DNA of 64,000 nucleotides, taken from assembly GCF_000211475.1 (NCBI RefSeq), contig NC_015474.1, forward strand, positions 682,001 to 746,000, given 5' to 3'. Origin of the DNA: Pyrococcus sp. NA2 (GTDB taxonomy: Archaea; Methanobacteriota_B; Thermococci; Thermococcales; Thermococcaceae). Positions 53,075-64,000 of the stretch are shown piece by piece (the first letter of the stretch is position 1; each line of letters starts with the position of its first letter). Below the pieces are notes generated by a model. That model saw only the letters and a program-made list of their open reading frames with translations. It was not told the origin of the DNA and made no database searches. The position numbers were made by a program, and so were the translations under genes.

Positions 53075-53737
53075 ATGATAATAGCCTTTGACTTCGATGG
53101 AACACTCGTTGACAGCTATACATGCATAGAGGAGGCATTCTACAATGCCTTAAAGAGAACTTATCCCTGGCTCCCTGGAAAGAGAGTTATTGCAAAGTTC
53201 TTAACGAAGTTGGAGCTCCAATTTGAGAGGCCAAAGTTTGGCAAGGCAAAGAGAAAGATAAAACCTCCAATTAGAATTTTCCAGGGAAGATTTGCCAGGA
53301 CATGGTTCGAAGAGAGGGCAAGATTAACAAGGCCCTTGGATGGAGCTAGGGAAGTCTTGGAGGAGTTAAAGGATAGGGGTCACGTTGTAATATCGTTTTC
53401 AGCAGAAGACTTCATCCCTGGGATAAAGGAGTATAGGCTGAAGAAGAGCGGACTCTATGACCTCTTTGACGATGTAATAATTTTTGGACGTGGATTGTCG
53501 ATTAAAGAAGCCTTTCAAATTGTGAGGAAGAAGTACGGAAATGAAACTTTCGTGTGGGTCGATGATAAGCCTTGGAGGTTCATAGGTAATGGAGATGAAA
53601 GAACTGAATACGTCTGGATGTACTTTCCCTACACGGCAAGGTTCGTCACCAGAGATATCCTTGACAAGATTCGTCATCTTCACGTGATATATGACCTTTG
53701 GAGCCTTCTTACCGTCGTTGAGAGGTTGAGCGTTTGA
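53075..53737 (+). CDS. HAD-superfamily hydrolase
   Basis: A 220-residue HAD protein with the full motif I FDFDGTLVDS (nucleophile Asp5, acid/base Asp7). Motif II is ISFSAED, and motif IV is reduced to FVWVDDKPWRF. A helical cap of about 70 residues lies between motifs I and II. It is probably a small-molecule phosphatase; no substrate can be assigned. GAGGTGAAATCTA precedes the ATG. The 143-bp gap before it, after the tRNA, contains no other feature I could find. Confidence 0.8.
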   Translation: MIIAFDFDGTLVDSYTCIEEAFYNALKRTYPWLPGKRVIAKFLTKLELQFERPKFGKAKRKIKPPIRIFQGRFARTWFEERARLTRPLDGAREVLEELKDRGHVVISFSAEDFIPGIKEYRLKKSGLYDLFDDVIIFGRGLSIKEAFQIVRKKYGNETFVWVDDKPWRFIGNGDERTEYVWMYFPYTARFVTRDILDKIRHLHVIYDLWSLLTVVERLSV

Positions 53738-53754
53738 TAACAAATTTTAGGAAA

Positions 53755-53765
53755 GGTATATATTC
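53755..53765 (+). promoter_or_regulatory. TATA box of the gcvPA-gcvPB operon
   Basis: GGTATATATTC about 30 bp before the predicted transcript start of gcvPA. It is the left part of an imperfect inverted repeat (GGTAT...ATACC). Confidence 0.5.
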
Positions 53766-53797
53766 CCATACCTCTTAATTCTTAGCCGGGGATAGTC

Positions 53798-55144
53798 ATG
53801 GCAAAGCACTACATCCCCAATTCTGCACACAAGGAAGAAATGCTAAAGGAGATTGGCATTAGTTCAATAGACGAACTATTTGCTGATGTTCCAAAGGAAG
53901 TGATGAGGGAATTCAATTTACCAGAGGGCAAAAGTGAGTATGAGGTTTTCCTTGAGATGAACAAGATTCTCGAAAAGAACAAGACGGTTCTTGAGATGCC
54001 CACATTCCTTGGAGCTGGTACCTACTTCCATTACATACCAGCCCACGTGAAGTATCTGATAGAGAGAAGTGAGTTCTTGACTGCTTACACCCCCTATCAG
54101 CCTGAGATAAGCCAGGGAATGCTCCAGGCTCTCTTCGAATACCAAAGCTTAATTGCTGAGCTAGTTGGCCTTCCAGTTGTCAATTCGTCAATGTATGACT
54201 GGGGAACTGCAATGGCCGAGGCAGCGCTAATGACTGTAAGGCTCCACAGGGGAAAGAGGAAGAAGTTTGTGGTTCCAGCTCATACTCATCCAGAGAGATT
54301 GCAGGTGTTGAAGACATATGGAGCCGGTCCTGGGGTCGAGGTCGTAACTGTTAAGTGGAATGAGAAGGGACAAGTGGACATTGAAGACCTTAAGGAGAAG
54401 GTTAGGGACGCTGCAGGAGTTTACGTTGAGATTCCAAACTTCTTTGGTCTATTAGAAGAGAACTTAAAAGAGATCGGAGAGATAACCCATGAGGCTGGGG
54501 CCTACTTCGTTGTCGGTGTAGATCCAACGATACTTGGCATAGTCGAAGCTCCTGGAGCCCTTGGAGCTGACATAGTTGTTGGAGAGGCTTCATACTTTGG
54601 AAATCCAATGAACTTCGGAGGACCAAGGGCTGGAATATTCGCAGTTAAGAATGACATGAAGCTAATCAGGCAAATGCCTGGAAGAATAATAGGGATTACA
54701 AAGGACGCTGAGGGGAAGAGGGCATTCGTCATGACACTACAGACAAGAGAGCAACACATCAGGAGGGCAAAAGCTACATCTAACATCTGTAGCAATGAAG
54801 CCCTAGTCGCTGTGGCTGCTGCGATTCACCTGGCGAGCCTTGGGCCAAGGGGGTTAAGGGAGTTAGGTGAGATAATCCTCAAGAACACGGCTTATTTGAA
54901 GAAGAGGCTCAGCGAAGTTGCTGAAATTCCATTCGATGGCGTGAACTTCAAAGATGTTCTCGTTAAGTTTGAGAGACCTTATCCAGAGATTCACGAGGAA
55001 CTTCTCAAGAGGAACATTCATGGGGGTTATTACGTAAAGCCACACTTCCCAGAGTTGGGGGAGAGCGCGCTATTTGCAGCAACTGAAACAACTAGGAAGG
55101 AATGGGTGGATGCACTTATCGATGCCCTTAAGGAGGTGGTTTGA
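53798..55144 (+). CDS. gcvPA: Glycine dehydrogenase (decarboxylating) subunit 1
   Basis: Alpha half of the split P protein of the glycine cleavage system, which decarboxylates glycine onto lipoyl-H protein. The 448-residue protein shows [37 protein letters not shown] and [13 protein letters not shown] near the N-terminal third. The second half carries the GxRAGIFAV and [23 protein letters not shown] stretches. It works as a heterodimer with gcvPB, which begins right after its stop. The T, H and L proteins are encoded outside the window. Confidence 0.95.
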   Translation: MAKHYIPNSAHKEEMLKEIGISSIDELFADVPKEVMREFNLPEGKSEYEVFLEMNKILEKNKTVLEMPTFLGAGTYFHYIPAHVKYLIERSEFLTAYTPYQPEISQGMLQALFEYQSLIAELVGLPVVNSSMYDWGTAMAEAALMTVRLHRGKRKKFVVPAHTHPERLQVLKTYGAGPGVEVVTVKWNEKGQVDIEDLKEKVRDAAGVYVEIPNFFGLLEENLKEIGEITHEAGAYFVVGVDPTILGIVEAPGALGADIVVGEASYFGNPMNFGGPRAGIFAVKNDMKLIRQMPGRIIGITKDAEGKRAFVMTLQTREQHIRRAKATSNICSNEALVAVAAAIHLASLGPRGLRELGEIILKNTAYLKKRLSEVAEIPFDGVNFKDVLVKFERPYPEIHEELLKRNIHGGYYVKPHFPELGESALFAATETTRKEWVDALIDALKEVV

Positions 55145-56653
55145 ATGTACAGGCAGGCCAAGTGGGATGAACCTCTAATCTTTGAACTTTCTCGTCCAGG
55201 AAGAGTTGGTTATACGCTTCCCAAGCCAATAGAGGATATTAACGTTGAAATTCCCGAAAAATTGAAGAGGAAGACCCCACTGGAGCTCCCCGAACTGAGT
55301 GAGCCCGAGGTTGTGAAGCACTACACAAGGCTAAGCGAGATGAACTACGGAGTTGACTCGGGCATATATCCCCTCGGATCATGTACAATGAAATATAATC
55401 CGAAGATAAATGAGGAAATAGCTGCACATCCAAAGGTGGCATTTATTCACCCGTACCAGGACGAGAGGACTATTCAGGGAGCTCTGCAGATAATGTGGGA
55501 GCTTGAACAGTGGCTTAAGGAGATAACTGGCATGGATCGCTTTACTCTACAACCAGCTGCGGGTGCAAACGGTGAGTTCACGGGTGTGATGATAATAAGG
55601 GCTTATCACCTTGACAGGGGAGAGACACAGAGGAATGAAATTCTCGTTCCAGATTCAGCACACGGAACGAATCCAGCTTCAGCAGCGATGGCTGGTTTCA
55701 AGGTCATTGAGATACCCTCAAATGAAAATGGAACCGTCGACCTCGAGGCCCTTGAAAATGCCGTTAGTGAAAGAACCGCTGGTCTGATGCTTACCAATCC
55801 AAACACCCTAGGAATATTCGAGGATGAGATATTGGAGATAGCTAAGATAGTTCACAAGGCTGGGGGTCTTCTGTACTACGATGGCGCCAATCTAAACGGT
55901 ATACTTGGCAGGGTTAGGCCTGGAGACATGGGCTTTGACATAGTTCACCTTAACCTTCACAAGACGTTCTCAACGCCTCACGGTGGAGGTGGTCCTGGAG
56001 CTGGGCCTGTGGGAGTTAAGGACTTCCTGAAGGATTATCTGCCAGTTCCCCTTGTTGCATACGATGAGGAAAATGACAGATACTATCTTGACTACAACGT
56101 TCCAAAGAGCATAGGAAAAGTTAAGGAGTTATTTGGCAACTTTGCTGTGCTCGTGAGGGCTTTAGTTTACCTTAAGATCATGGGTAAGGATGGGCTTAAG
56201 GAGGTTAGCGATGTCGCAGTCCTCAACGCGAACTACCTAACGAGGAAGCTCAAAGGGACAAGAGGTTATGAGCTACCTCACAAGGAACTTAGAAAGCACG
56301 AGGTTGTGTTCAGCGCTGAGCCGATGAAGAGGGAGACAGGAGTTAGAACCCTTGACGTTGCGAAGAGACTGCTTGACTTCGGCTTACATGCTCCGACCAT
56401 CTACTTCCCACTCATAGTCAGTGAGGCCCTCATGATAGAGCCAACAGAAACGGTCAGCAAGGAGGAGTTGGATGCATACGTTGAGGCCTTGAAGAAGATC
56501 AGTGAGGAGGCTTACACAAATCCAGAGGTAGTTAAGAGTGCTCCTCATAACACCGCCGTTAGAAGGGTAGATGACGTGTTGGCATCAAAGAGGCCAATAA
56601 TAACGTGGAAGATGTATAAGGAATTGAAGGAGAAGGGGGAGATCGATTACTAG
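55145..56653 (+). CDS. gcvPB: Glycine dehydrogenase (decarboxylating) subunit 2, PLP-bearing
   Basis: Beta half of the P protein. It holds the PLP lysine in [19 protein letters not shown] near residue 273, as well as [15 protein letters not shown] and [16 protein letters not shown]. The 502-residue length is standard. Translation begins directly at the gcvPA stop, so the subunits are made together. Its TAG stop is followed immediately by a pair of head-to-head C/D sRNA candidates. Confidence 0.95.
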   Translation: MYRQAKWDEPLIFELSRPGRVGYTLPKPIEDINVEIPEKLKRKTPLELPELSEPEVVKHYTRLSEMNYGVDSGIYPLGSCTMKYNPKINEEIAAHPKVAFIHPYQDERTIQGALQIMWELEQWLKEITGMDRFTLQPAAGANGEFTGVMIIRAYHLDRGETQRNEILVPDSAHGTNPASAAMAGFKVIEIPSNENGTVDLEALENAVSERTAGLMLTNPNTLGIFEDEILEIAKIVHKAGGLLYYDGANLNGILGRVRPGDMGFDIVHLNLHKTFSTPHGGGGPGAGPVGVKDFLKDYLPVPLVAYDEENDRYYLDYNVPKSIGKVKELFGNFAVLVRALVYLKIMGKDGLKEVSDVAVLNANYLTRKLKGTRGYELPHKELRKHEVVFSAEPMKRETGVRTLDVAKRLLDFGLHAPTIYFPLIVSEALMIEPTETVSKEELDAYVEALKKISEEAYTNPEVVKSAPHNTAVRRVDDVLASKRPIITWKMYKELKEKGEIDY

Positions 56654-56705
56654 TCAGACAGTGCCGATGTCATCACAGCTCAGACCGGTAAACGCTCATC
56701 ATCCC
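56651..56705 (-). ncRNA. C/D box sRNA (candidate F)
   Basis: Minus strand: C box ATGATGA (56702-56696), guide GCGTTTACCGGT (12 nt), D' CTGA (56683-56680), spacer GCT, C' GTGATGA (56676-56670), guide CATCGGCACTGT (12 nt), D CTGA (56657-56654). All boxes are consensus and both guides are 12 nt. The D box abuts the antisense of the gcvPB stop. It lies in the 3' untranslated region of the DUF2334 gene and probably matures from that transcript, since no TATA box lies at the right distance. Confidence 0.88.
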
Positions 56706-56707
56706 AG

Positions 56708-56761
56708 CCGATGAGGACCGTTAGCCACGCTGAGGATGATGACAAGAGGGTTAGCCGAGGC
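56708..56761 (+). ncRNA. Probable C/D box sRNA (candidate G), head to head with F
   Basis: Plus strand: C box ATGAGGA (56711-56717, one mismatch), guide CCGTTAGCCACG (12 nt), D' CTGA (56730-56733), two-base spacer, C' ATGATGA (56736-56742), guide CAAGAGGGTTAG (12 nt), degenerate D CCGA (56755-56758). Guide lengths are right, but the C and D boxes are imperfect and the spacer is short. It lies in the 3' untranslated region of gcvPB. Confidence 0.55.
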
Positions 56762-57524
56762 TTTTTCTTTTTACATAATTTAAAAACTCTTCTAGGAATT
56801 CCATCCCTCCCCCATAGTTCACGGCTCTTGGATGAACTGAGAGTATAAATACTCCCCTCGTATGGGTGTACTCAAGCTTGGCTATTAATAGCATGAGCTT
56901 GGCCCTTAACTTTCCCACATACCATGTGTACTCTCTCATCTTTACCCTCTTACATTCTCCGTTTGGATAACAAACCTTCCCCTTTAGGTAGACGGTAAAG
57001 TTCTCCTTAAGGAGGACATTTAGAGCGTTCTTGGAGATTCTATACCTGGGGGGCACGAAGACCCTTTCAAATGTTATGTTTGCTTCGTGAAATTCTTTCA
57101 TCGCGAGCATCAATTTTTCCCTGGCAACCTCTCCATTACACTGGAATTCATTTCCAATGTGATCATATCCATGGATTCCAACCTTGTACCCTTTGGCTTC
57201 AAGTTTCCTGATAAGGCTGGTGAATTCCTTGTCCTTACTAATTTGATGTCTTTCGGCGTGATTTGGGATTATCAGCAGAATTGTTGAATTTTGAAATCCA
57301 TACTTTGAAATTATCGCCGTGATTTCTCTTATCTCATCGATGTAAATTGGACTAACGTCGTGGACAAGAATTATGAGCCTCGGAGTGCTCCAGGGAATAA
57401 GAAGGTATGGAATAATAAAGATCAACAAAAACAAAAGTGGTAGGTACTTCCTATGCCTTCTTATTGTTCCTTCTGTCGAGTTTTTCTTCCCATGTAAGAA
57501 TTGAGTGAGTGAACGTGTTGTCAT
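56751..57524 (-). CDS. DUF2334 polysaccharide deacetylase-like protein, membrane anchored
   Basis: A 257-residue protein with an N-terminal transmembrane helix (LPLLFLLIFIIPYLLIPW near residues 30-47) and an extracellular NodB-like barrel. The metal site is suggested by LVHDVSPIY (Asp), GIHGYDHIG (His, His) and the late VHPRAVN. It may deacetylate or hydrolyse a surface polysaccharide. The start is uncertain: the ATG at 57524 overlaps speD by 74 bases, and few alternatives exist before the helix. Its 3' untranslated region encodes C/D sRNA F. Confidence 0.7.
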   Translation of the reverse strand: MTTRSLTQFLHGKKNSTEGTIRRHRKYLPLLFLLIFIIPYLLIPWSTPRLIILVHDVSPIYIDEIREITAIISKYGFQNSTILLIIPNHAERHQISKDKEFTSLIRKLEAKGYKVGIHGYDHIGNEFQCNGEVAREKLMLAMKEFHEANITFERVFVPPRYRISKNALNVLLKENFTVYLKGKVCYPNGECKRVKMREYTWYVGKLRAKLMLLIAKLEYTHTRGVFILSVHPRAVNYGGGMEFLEEFLNYVKRKSLG

Positions 57525-57873
57525 CTTCCTCAATTCCCCTCTTTATCTCTGATACGTGAGCGTACTGGGCCTTGAATTGTTCTAATATGTAGTCAACGGC
57601 TTTCTCTGGGTCTGCTTTTTCTCCGCAGGTGTAAACGTCTAGGGCAGCATATCCTTTTTCAGGCCATGTGTGAACGGATATATGGCTCTCGGCAACTATG
57701 ACAACTCCGCTAACACCCATAGGAGAGAATTTGAAGAAATAACTTGCCTTTACTTCCATGTTACCTCTCCTTGCTGCTTCAAGAAATATCTCTCTTATCT
57801 TATCTGCATCTCCGATGATCTCAGGATCGCAACCAGCTGCCTCAACGATGTAGTGGTGTCCAATTGTGTCCAT
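57451..57873 (-). CDS. speD: S-adenosylmethionine decarboxylase proenzyme
   Basis: Makes decarboxylated SAM, the aminopropyl donor for polyamines. The 140-residue proenzyme is of the short prokaryotic class. Self-cleavage is predicted between Glu62 and Ser63 in AESHISVHTWPE, with Ser63 becoming the pyruvoyl group. Cys in DVYTCGE is the expected catalytic acid. GGAGGTGAGAGTT precedes the ATG at 57873; the GTG at 57882 lies inside that site. Its product feeds spermidine synthesis and thus deoxyhypusine synthase at 44 kb. Confidence 0.95.
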   Translation of the reverse strand: MDTIGHHYIVEAAGCDPEIIGDADKIREIFLEAARRGNMEVKASYFFKFSPMGVSGVVIVAESHISVHTWPEKGYAALDVYTCGEKADPEKAVDYILEQFKAQYAHVSEIKRGIEEDDNTFTHSILTWEEKLDRRNNKKA

Positions 57874-57882
57874 AACTCTCAC

Positions 57883-58229
57883 CTCCTTCCTTTTCTATCA
57901 CATTTTGAGGGTGAAATGGGGATACTTTTAAAGTTTTTTGGTTTAACGGAAAGAAATGGTTGGAATTCTCTTAAATTATAGCGAAGCTATTTGGCCGTTT
58001 TTGGATTAAACTGTCATCAAATGGTAGTTTTTGAAATATTTCGGAATTTAGTGGCAGTTTCAATCTGGGGCTTTTTGTACTATAATATTAGGGTGTTTTT
58101 CTAATTTTTGTCTCCCAAATATTGAATTAATGCTCAAATATTCTCTAATTAGGAATCGAAGTTTACATTTCTCCTATTTTCCCTGGATTAGTTTTTTAAA
58201 GTTATTCCTGTGAGTTAGCTAAGGTGATC
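57883..58229. other. Long AT-rich gap between speD and the NSUN6-like gene
   Basis: This is the longest clearly non-coding stretch without an RNA candidate. It should hold the speD promoter (ACTTTAAAAGTA on the minus strand, near 57927-57938) and the promoter of the methyltransferase (GTTTTTTAAAG, 58190-58200). Between them are three imperfect repeats: TTTGGCCGTTTTTGG, AATGGTAGTTTTTGA and AGTGGCAGTTTCAA, spaced about 30 bp. An imperfect inverted repeat (AAACTGTCAT/ATGGTAGTTT) also lies there. I see no reading frame or structured RNA. Confidence 0.4.
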
Positions 58230-59390
58230 ATGCACTATCTAGATGCATTTCCCAGGGAGCTCCAAGATTATTATAGAAGGTTATTTGGAAGAGAGGCAGA
58301 TGAAATAATGAGGAAACTTAGGGAACCAGTTGAGCATTATTATATAAGGGTGAACACCCTGAAGATCACCAGGGAAAAATTAATTGAGGAACTTAAAAAA
58401 GAAGGTCTGAGACCTTTTAGGAGTCCTTATTTGTCTGAAGGGCTATATTTTGTTCGGGAGGGCCCAAATTTTCCAGATGATTTTGATCCGAAGTTGCCCA
58501 CCGTTGTTGCAAATAAATACGCTGCCGAAAGCGTGTATCAAGGTGCAATGCTTTATGCTCCTGGTGTTCTAAAGGCTGACAAAGGAATTAAAGAGGGAGA
58601 TGAAGTCCAAATTAGAGATCCTAGGGGATTGCTCGTAGGGATAGGGATAGCTAGGATGGATTATAGGGAGATGATTGAAGCAACGAAAGGCCTAGCCGTT
58701 GAAGTCACGCTACCAAAATTTAAGCTTCCAAGCCTTAGTGAACTAAAATCTTTCGAAAAAGGGTACTTTTATCCTCAGGGGCTTCCCTCTATGGTGACGG
58801 CTAGGATCTTAGAACCAAGGGAGGATGATGTAATAATCGACATGACTGCGGCCCCAGGTGGAAAAACTACTCACATAGCTCAACTCCTTCAAAATAGAGG
58901 TGAGATTATCGCAATAGATAAATCAAAGAACAGACTTAAGAAAATGGAGGAAAACTTAAAGAGACTCGGAGTTAAGAACGTTAAGCTGATACAGATGGAT
59001 GCCAGGAATCTGCCAGATTTGGGAATCAAGGCTGATAAGATACTCCTAGATGCACCCTGTACGGCACTTGGGGTTAGGCCTAAACTCTGGGAGGAGAGGA
59101 CGCCGAAGCATATAGAGGCAACCGCTAGGTACCAGAGGGCATTTATCTGGGCAGCCATAAAGAGCCTTAAAAAGGGAGGCATACTAGTTTACTCAACATG
59201 CACGCTTAGCTATGAGGAAAATGAGGGGAATGTAAAATTCATGTTGAGAAAAGGGATGAAGCTCGAGGATCAATCAATATTTATAGGCTCTCCAGGAATT
59301 GGAATTGATAAAGTTCAGAGATTTTATCCGCATAAACACCTAACCCAAGGATTTTTTATAGCGAAACTTAGAAAGGTGAGGGATGCATGA
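58230..59390 (+). CDS. PUA-domain tRNA m5C methyltransferase, NSUN6-like
   Basis: A 386-residue RNA cytosine-5 methyltransferase. An N-terminal RRM-like part (HYYIRVNTLKITREKLIEEL) is followed by a PUA domain near 95-160 (ADKGIKEGDEVQIRDPRGLLVGIGIARM). The Rossmann core has TAAPGGKTTHIA near 210. The two cysteines of the mechanism are in DAPCTALG near 277 and STCTLSYEENE near 323. The PUA insertion is characteristic of NSUN6 and its archaeal homologue, reported to methylate C72 of tRNAs. A GTG at 58224 is also possible. Its stop overlaps the next gene (ATGA). Confidence 0.87.
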   Translation: MHYLDAFPRELQDYYRRLFGREADEIMRKLREPVEHYYIRVNTLKITREKLIEELKKEGLRPFRSPYLSEGLYFVREGPNFPDDFDPKLPTVVANKYAAESVYQGAMLYAPGVLKADKGIKEGDEVQIRDPRGLLVGIGIARMDYREMIEATKGLAVEVTLPKFKLPSLSELKSFEKGYFYPQGLPSMVTARILEPREDDVIIDMTAAPGGKTTHIAQLLQNRGEIIAIDKSKNRLKKMEENLKRLGVKNVKLIQMDARNLPDLGIKADKILLDAPCTALGVRPKLWEERTPKHIEATARYQRAFIWAAIKSLKKGGILVYSTCTLSYEENEGNVKFMLRKGMKLEDQSIFIGSPGIGIDKVQRFYPHKHLTQGFFIAKLRKVRDA

Positions 59391-60373
59391 AGAGGTATCT
59401 TCTTCTGATTTTGGGCATAACATTAATTGGAGTACTACTTTGGTGGGCTGGAATTAAAGATACTTTAGGGTTGATTCTAAGGGCAGACCTAAAATTTCTG
59501 CTTCTTGCAACTTTAATGTACTGTCTCGCGGTTCTCACTTGGGCCATTAGATGGAACACATTTCTAAAGGGGGCAACAATTGACGTGTCCTTTACTAAGG
59601 TTCTAGAAGGTGTTTTTATTGGAATATTTTTGAATAACATAACCCCAGGGGCTAGAACTGGAGGAGAAGCTGTTAAAGCTATCTTTATAAAGAGAGCAAC
59701 GTCAAACGGAAGCTATTCTAGAGTATTTGCAACGGTAATGGCCGACAGAATTTTGGATGTTGTTCCAGTGATTGTACTCATGACGTTTGCATTCCTCTAT
59801 GCCATAACACTCCATACGTATATAATCTTGATTATCCTTGGAATTTCAGTGCTCTTACTATTTATTGCCCTAGCATTAACAACGATATTTTCTCTCAAGG
59901 AAAACTACGCCCTCTCAATATTGTTGCGAATTTTAAGGATATTGAAACGCCTCTTCCCATCAAAGATCTCGGCAACCGAGGAAGTTCTTAAAGAGAAGCT
60001 AATTAATGAGATCAGGGAATTCAAAGGGACATTGGTTAAGTTAGCCAAGAATAGGAAGAAATTGGCATCAACGATGATTTGCTCTTTCATCCTTTGGGGA
60101 GCGGATATTTTGAAGACGTACTTTATATTCTTGAGTCTCGGGGGTGATGTAACTTTGCTTCAAGTCCTTCTAGTTAGGATGGCCTCAATGGCAATATCCA
60201 TGGTCAGCATTATTCCTGGAGGGATTGGAATTAGTGAGGTTGTTCAATCAGGCCTTTTCCTGGCTCTGGGGATTGAGAAAACGCTTGCAGTTTCGGTGAC
60301 AATGGTCGATAGATTGATATCATTCTGGATTCCAACGCTCCTTGGTGGATTGCTGGCATTTAAGAACAGAGAA

Positions 60374-60391
<18 letters not shown>
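59387..60391 (+). CDS. Flippase-like integral membrane protein (UPF0104/LPG synthase TM family)
   Basis: A 334-residue protein with eight or so helices. The family motif FLNNITPGARTGGEAVKA lies near residue 83, and SIIPGGIGISEVVQSG near 275. Relatives include AglD, and MprF-type flippase domains that move lipids or lipid-linked sugars across the membrane. In this archaeon a role in glycolipid or dolichol handling is plausible but unproven. Its ATG overlaps the NSUN6-like stop, and its end overlaps the convergent DUF835 gene by 18 bases. Confidence 0.8.
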
Positions 60392-62112
<1,721 letters not shown>

Positions 62113-62195
62113 TTATGTTCATTGTTTTGGTATTTATCCAATAAGTACCAAAAGTGATTTAATGTAAGGTATCAATCGAGTTTGCAGAGGTGGGT

Positions 62196-63074
62196 ATGGT
62201 GATAAAAGAAAAGCTAAGAGTGCTTGTGGAAATGGAACCAAAACGAATGATAATGTATCCTCTCATAGTTTTCGCATTAGCAGTCGTTGTAATAATTGGG
62301 AATTACGCTCTAACGGGGAGTCTTGTTAAAGAGGGCATTGAATTGAAAGGTGGCTCCGTGATAACGCTCCAAGGGGTATCTGCCGATCCTGATGAACTTG
62401 CAAAGGAAATAAGTAGGTTAGGAGTTGAGGCAAACGTGGAAAGATTCACGGGTATAGCTGGAGGAGGTGGAATAAGGATCTATGTTCCGGCTGGGGAAGA
62501 TGTGAACAAGGTAAAAGCCTTTTTAAGGGAGAAATTTCCTGGAGTTGAGCCTGAAATAACCGTGATAGGGCCAACATTTGGAAAGATGGTTAGAGAACAG
62601 GGAATTAAGGCCATAGCTTATGCCTTCATAGGGATGGCAATCGTAGTTTTCCTATTCTTCAGGGTTCCTGTTCCATCCCTAACGGTTGTCTTCTCAGCAT
62701 TTTCCGACATGGTTATAGCTATAGCATTGATGGACTTGTTTGGAATAGAACTTAGCCAGGCAACGATAGCTGCCTTATTGATGCTAATAGGTTACTCCGT
62801 TGATAGTAACATACTGCTGACAACTAGATTGCTCAGGAGGAAGGAGTTCACGGTTGAAGATGCATATTATTCATCTCTAAAGACAGGCTTTACTATGTCA
62901 ACAACAACCCTAGGTGCACTTGTTTCCCTCTGGCTGTTTTCCACGGCAAAGGTAATCGATGACATAGCATCGGTTCTCATATTTGGGCTTCTGGCGGACT
63001 TCATGAATACTTGGATCTTTAATGCTGGAGTCCTTAGAATGTATATAGCCAAGAGGGAGGGTAAGAAAAAATGA
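62196..63074 (+). CDS. secF: Protein-export membrane protein SecF
   Basis: Accessory translocon subunit that uses ion motive force to aid late export. The 292-residue protein has an initial helix, an external P1-type domain ([16 protein letters not shown]), then five helices. The RND-like motifs [16 protein letters not shown] and [20 protein letters not shown] are clear. GAGGTG lies just before; ATG at 62196 or GTG at 62199 are both possible. SecD overlaps its stop (ATGA), in the archaeal order F then D. Confidence 0.93.
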   Translation: MVIKEKLRVLVEMEPKRMIMYPLIVFALAVVVIIGNYALTGSLVKEGIELKGGSVITLQGVSADPDELAKEISRLGVEANVERFTGIAGGGGIRIYVPAGEDVNKVKAFLREKFPGVEPEITVIGPTFGKMVREQGIKAIAYAFIGMAIVVFLFFRVPVPSLTVVFSAFSDMVIAIALMDLFGIELSQATIAALLMLIGYSVDSNILLTTRLLRRKEFTVEDAYYSSLKTGFTMSTTTLGALVSLWLFSTAKVIDDIASVLIFGLLADFMNTWIFNAGVLRMYIAKREGKKK

Positions 63075-64000
63075 ATTGGAAGAAAATCATCTTGAACGGT
63101 AGGGTCATCTTGCTTATACTATTCTTAACTCTATCAGTTGTTTCCCTGGCAACTAGGGGGTTAACCTTTGGATTGGATATTAGTGGTGGCATCTCAATTA
63201 CAGTAAAACTCGAAAATCCTGTCGATCCTCAAACAATGGAGCAAGTTAGAATAGCTCTTGAGCAAAGGCTGAATGCCCTTGGAGTGAAGGATATAGTGAT
63301 AGAACCGTGGGGGAATCAATTCGTTTTAGTGAAAGTTGCCGGAGTCTCTGAGGAGGAAGGAAATCAGATAGTTGAGACGATAGAGAGACAGGGTGTTTTC
63401 TATGCTGAATTTCAGGGAGTAATATTTGCAACGGGAAAGGATATCTTGAACGTTGGAAGTGTTAGCTACGATCCAAGAGAGGGTGCGTGGGTCGTGCCAT
63501 TTAGGTTGTCGAAGGACGCTGCTGAGAAATTTGCAAAACTTGCCCTAGGAAAAGCCGGGTATCCAGTAGATATGTTCCTTGATCCTCCTGTAAATTCAAC
63601 GCTTGTCGTTTCAAAGGAGTTCTATCAGGCGATGTTATCCCCAAGATTCCAAATGAATGGGAACATGACTCTCATCGAAAGGATAAGCAAAGCCTTTAAC
63701 ATAAAGGTCATTCAGTACTCAAATCAGACTCCTGAAGAGATTGCTAAGGTTGCAAAGGGTAGTGAGCGGATTATACTTGTTGATGTCGATGGAAAGCTCG
63801 CTGAAGAGTTAAAGAAGATGGGATTAAAGGTTGAGGTCAGAAAGAGGGAAAAGAATGAAGATATCGAAGATTTCGTGAGGAGAGTACTTAGGCTGTATGG
63901 TCCCTATAGGGTCTCTGAAGGCTTGGCAACTGGAAGGCCAAGTACAGAAGTCATGATCTCAATTGGAGGTTCTCAAAATGATATAAGGGCGAGAAATGAT
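63071..64000 (+). CDS. secD: Protein-export membrane protein SecD, truncated by the window edge
   Basis: The first 310 codons are present and the gene continues past 64,000. It begins [19 protein letters not shown] with a first transmembrane helix, followed by the family signature [15 protein letters not shown]. The large external domain follows ([33 protein letters not shown]). No stop occurs before the edge. The start overlaps the secF stop (ATGA), so the subunits are coupled. Confidence 0.93.
   Translation, partial: MNWKKIILNGRVILLILFLTLSVVSLATRGLTFGLDISGGISITVKLENPVDPQTMEQVRIALEQRLNALGVKDIVIEPWGNQFVLVKVAGVSEEEGNQIVETIERQGVFYAEFQGVIFATGKDILNVGSVSYDPREGAWVVPFRLSKDAAEKFAKLALGKAGYPVDMFLDPPVNSTLVVSKEFYQAMLSPRFQMNGNMTLIERISKAFNIKVIQYSNQTPEEIAKVAKGSERIILVDVDGKLAEELKKMGLKVEVRKREKNEDIEDFVRRVLRLYGPYRVSEGLATGRPSTEVMISIGGSQNDIRARND

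Noticed and set aside
57890-57915. TATCAC...GTGA resemblance to the Thermococcales glycolytic motif near speD
   Set aside because: The half-sites are nine rather than five bases apart and the right half is incomplete.

Overview
The window is chromosomal DNA from a hyperthermophilic archaeon of the order Thermococcales, almost certainly the genus Pyrococcus. Protein content supports this: RadA, Kae1, NIP7, DUF257, the archaeal AsnRS-like asparagine synthetase, AglB, and the L11-L1-L10-L12 stalk operon. Base composition is AT-rich, ribosome binding sites are GGTGA or GGAGGTG, and TATA boxes sit about 25-30 bp before starts. radA has no intein and several proteins differ from the P. abyssi sequences I remember, so I do not name a species. 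Gene packing is dense with ATGA/GTGA stop-start overlaps. I see no CRISPR array, no intact transposon and no prophage.

Layout. 1-10.4 kb: divergent purC/purF, AsnRS, AglB oligosaccharyltransferase, GlmS, a secreted zincin and proteasome beta. 10.4-20 kb: TldD/TldE, DUF257, an ECF-type membrane protein, a SufS-like cysteine desulfurase, a coupled S2P-protease/SLOG/HAD operon, DUF92 and an MBL hydrolase. 20-28 kb: zinc-ribbon protein, a DUF998/SagB-like nitroreductase/two-helix operon, RadA, an M20 peptidase, a METTL16-like methyltransferase, a CBS protein and a PUA/PAPS-reductase/ferredoxin fusion. 28-38 kb: asparagine synthetase, a phosphoribosyltransferase, the methylmalonyl-CoA set, a PP-loop ATPase, a putative c-di-AMP phosphodiesterase, a pterin-synthase-like protein, an extremely acidic miniprotein and NIP7. 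38-47 kb: KaiC-like ATPase/coiled-coil regulator/membrane serine protease operon, MetRS beta, DUF116, methyltransferase, degenerate M24 protein, SDR, deoxyhypusine synthase, nucleotidyltransferase and D-aminoacyl-tRNA deacylase. 47-53 kb: ftsZ-secE-spt5-rpl11-rpl1-rpl10-rpl12, dcd and tRNA-Arg(TCG). 53-64 kb: HAD hydrolase, gcvPA/gcvPB, DUF2334, speD, NSUN6-like methyltransferase, flippase-like protein, DUF835, Kae1, secF and partial secD.

The most informative unannotated layer is non-coding RNA. Seven candidates carry C/D box sRNA architecture (C box, 12-nt guide, D' box, short spacer, C' box, 12-nt guide, D box); one has a 14-nt first guide and one has degenerate boxes. One H/ACA-like hairpin is also present. 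They cluster between genes and at convergent 3' junctions. Two use the upstream gene's TGA stop codon inside the C box. Two lie head to head between convergent genes. A three-RNA cluster at 3.7-3.95 kb appears to fire both ways from one symmetric TATA element. An IS605/TnpB-type right-end-like hairpin without a transposase lies at 46,978. Functional themes are translation and RNA modification, proteolysis, cofactor and C1 metabolism, and membrane biogenesis.
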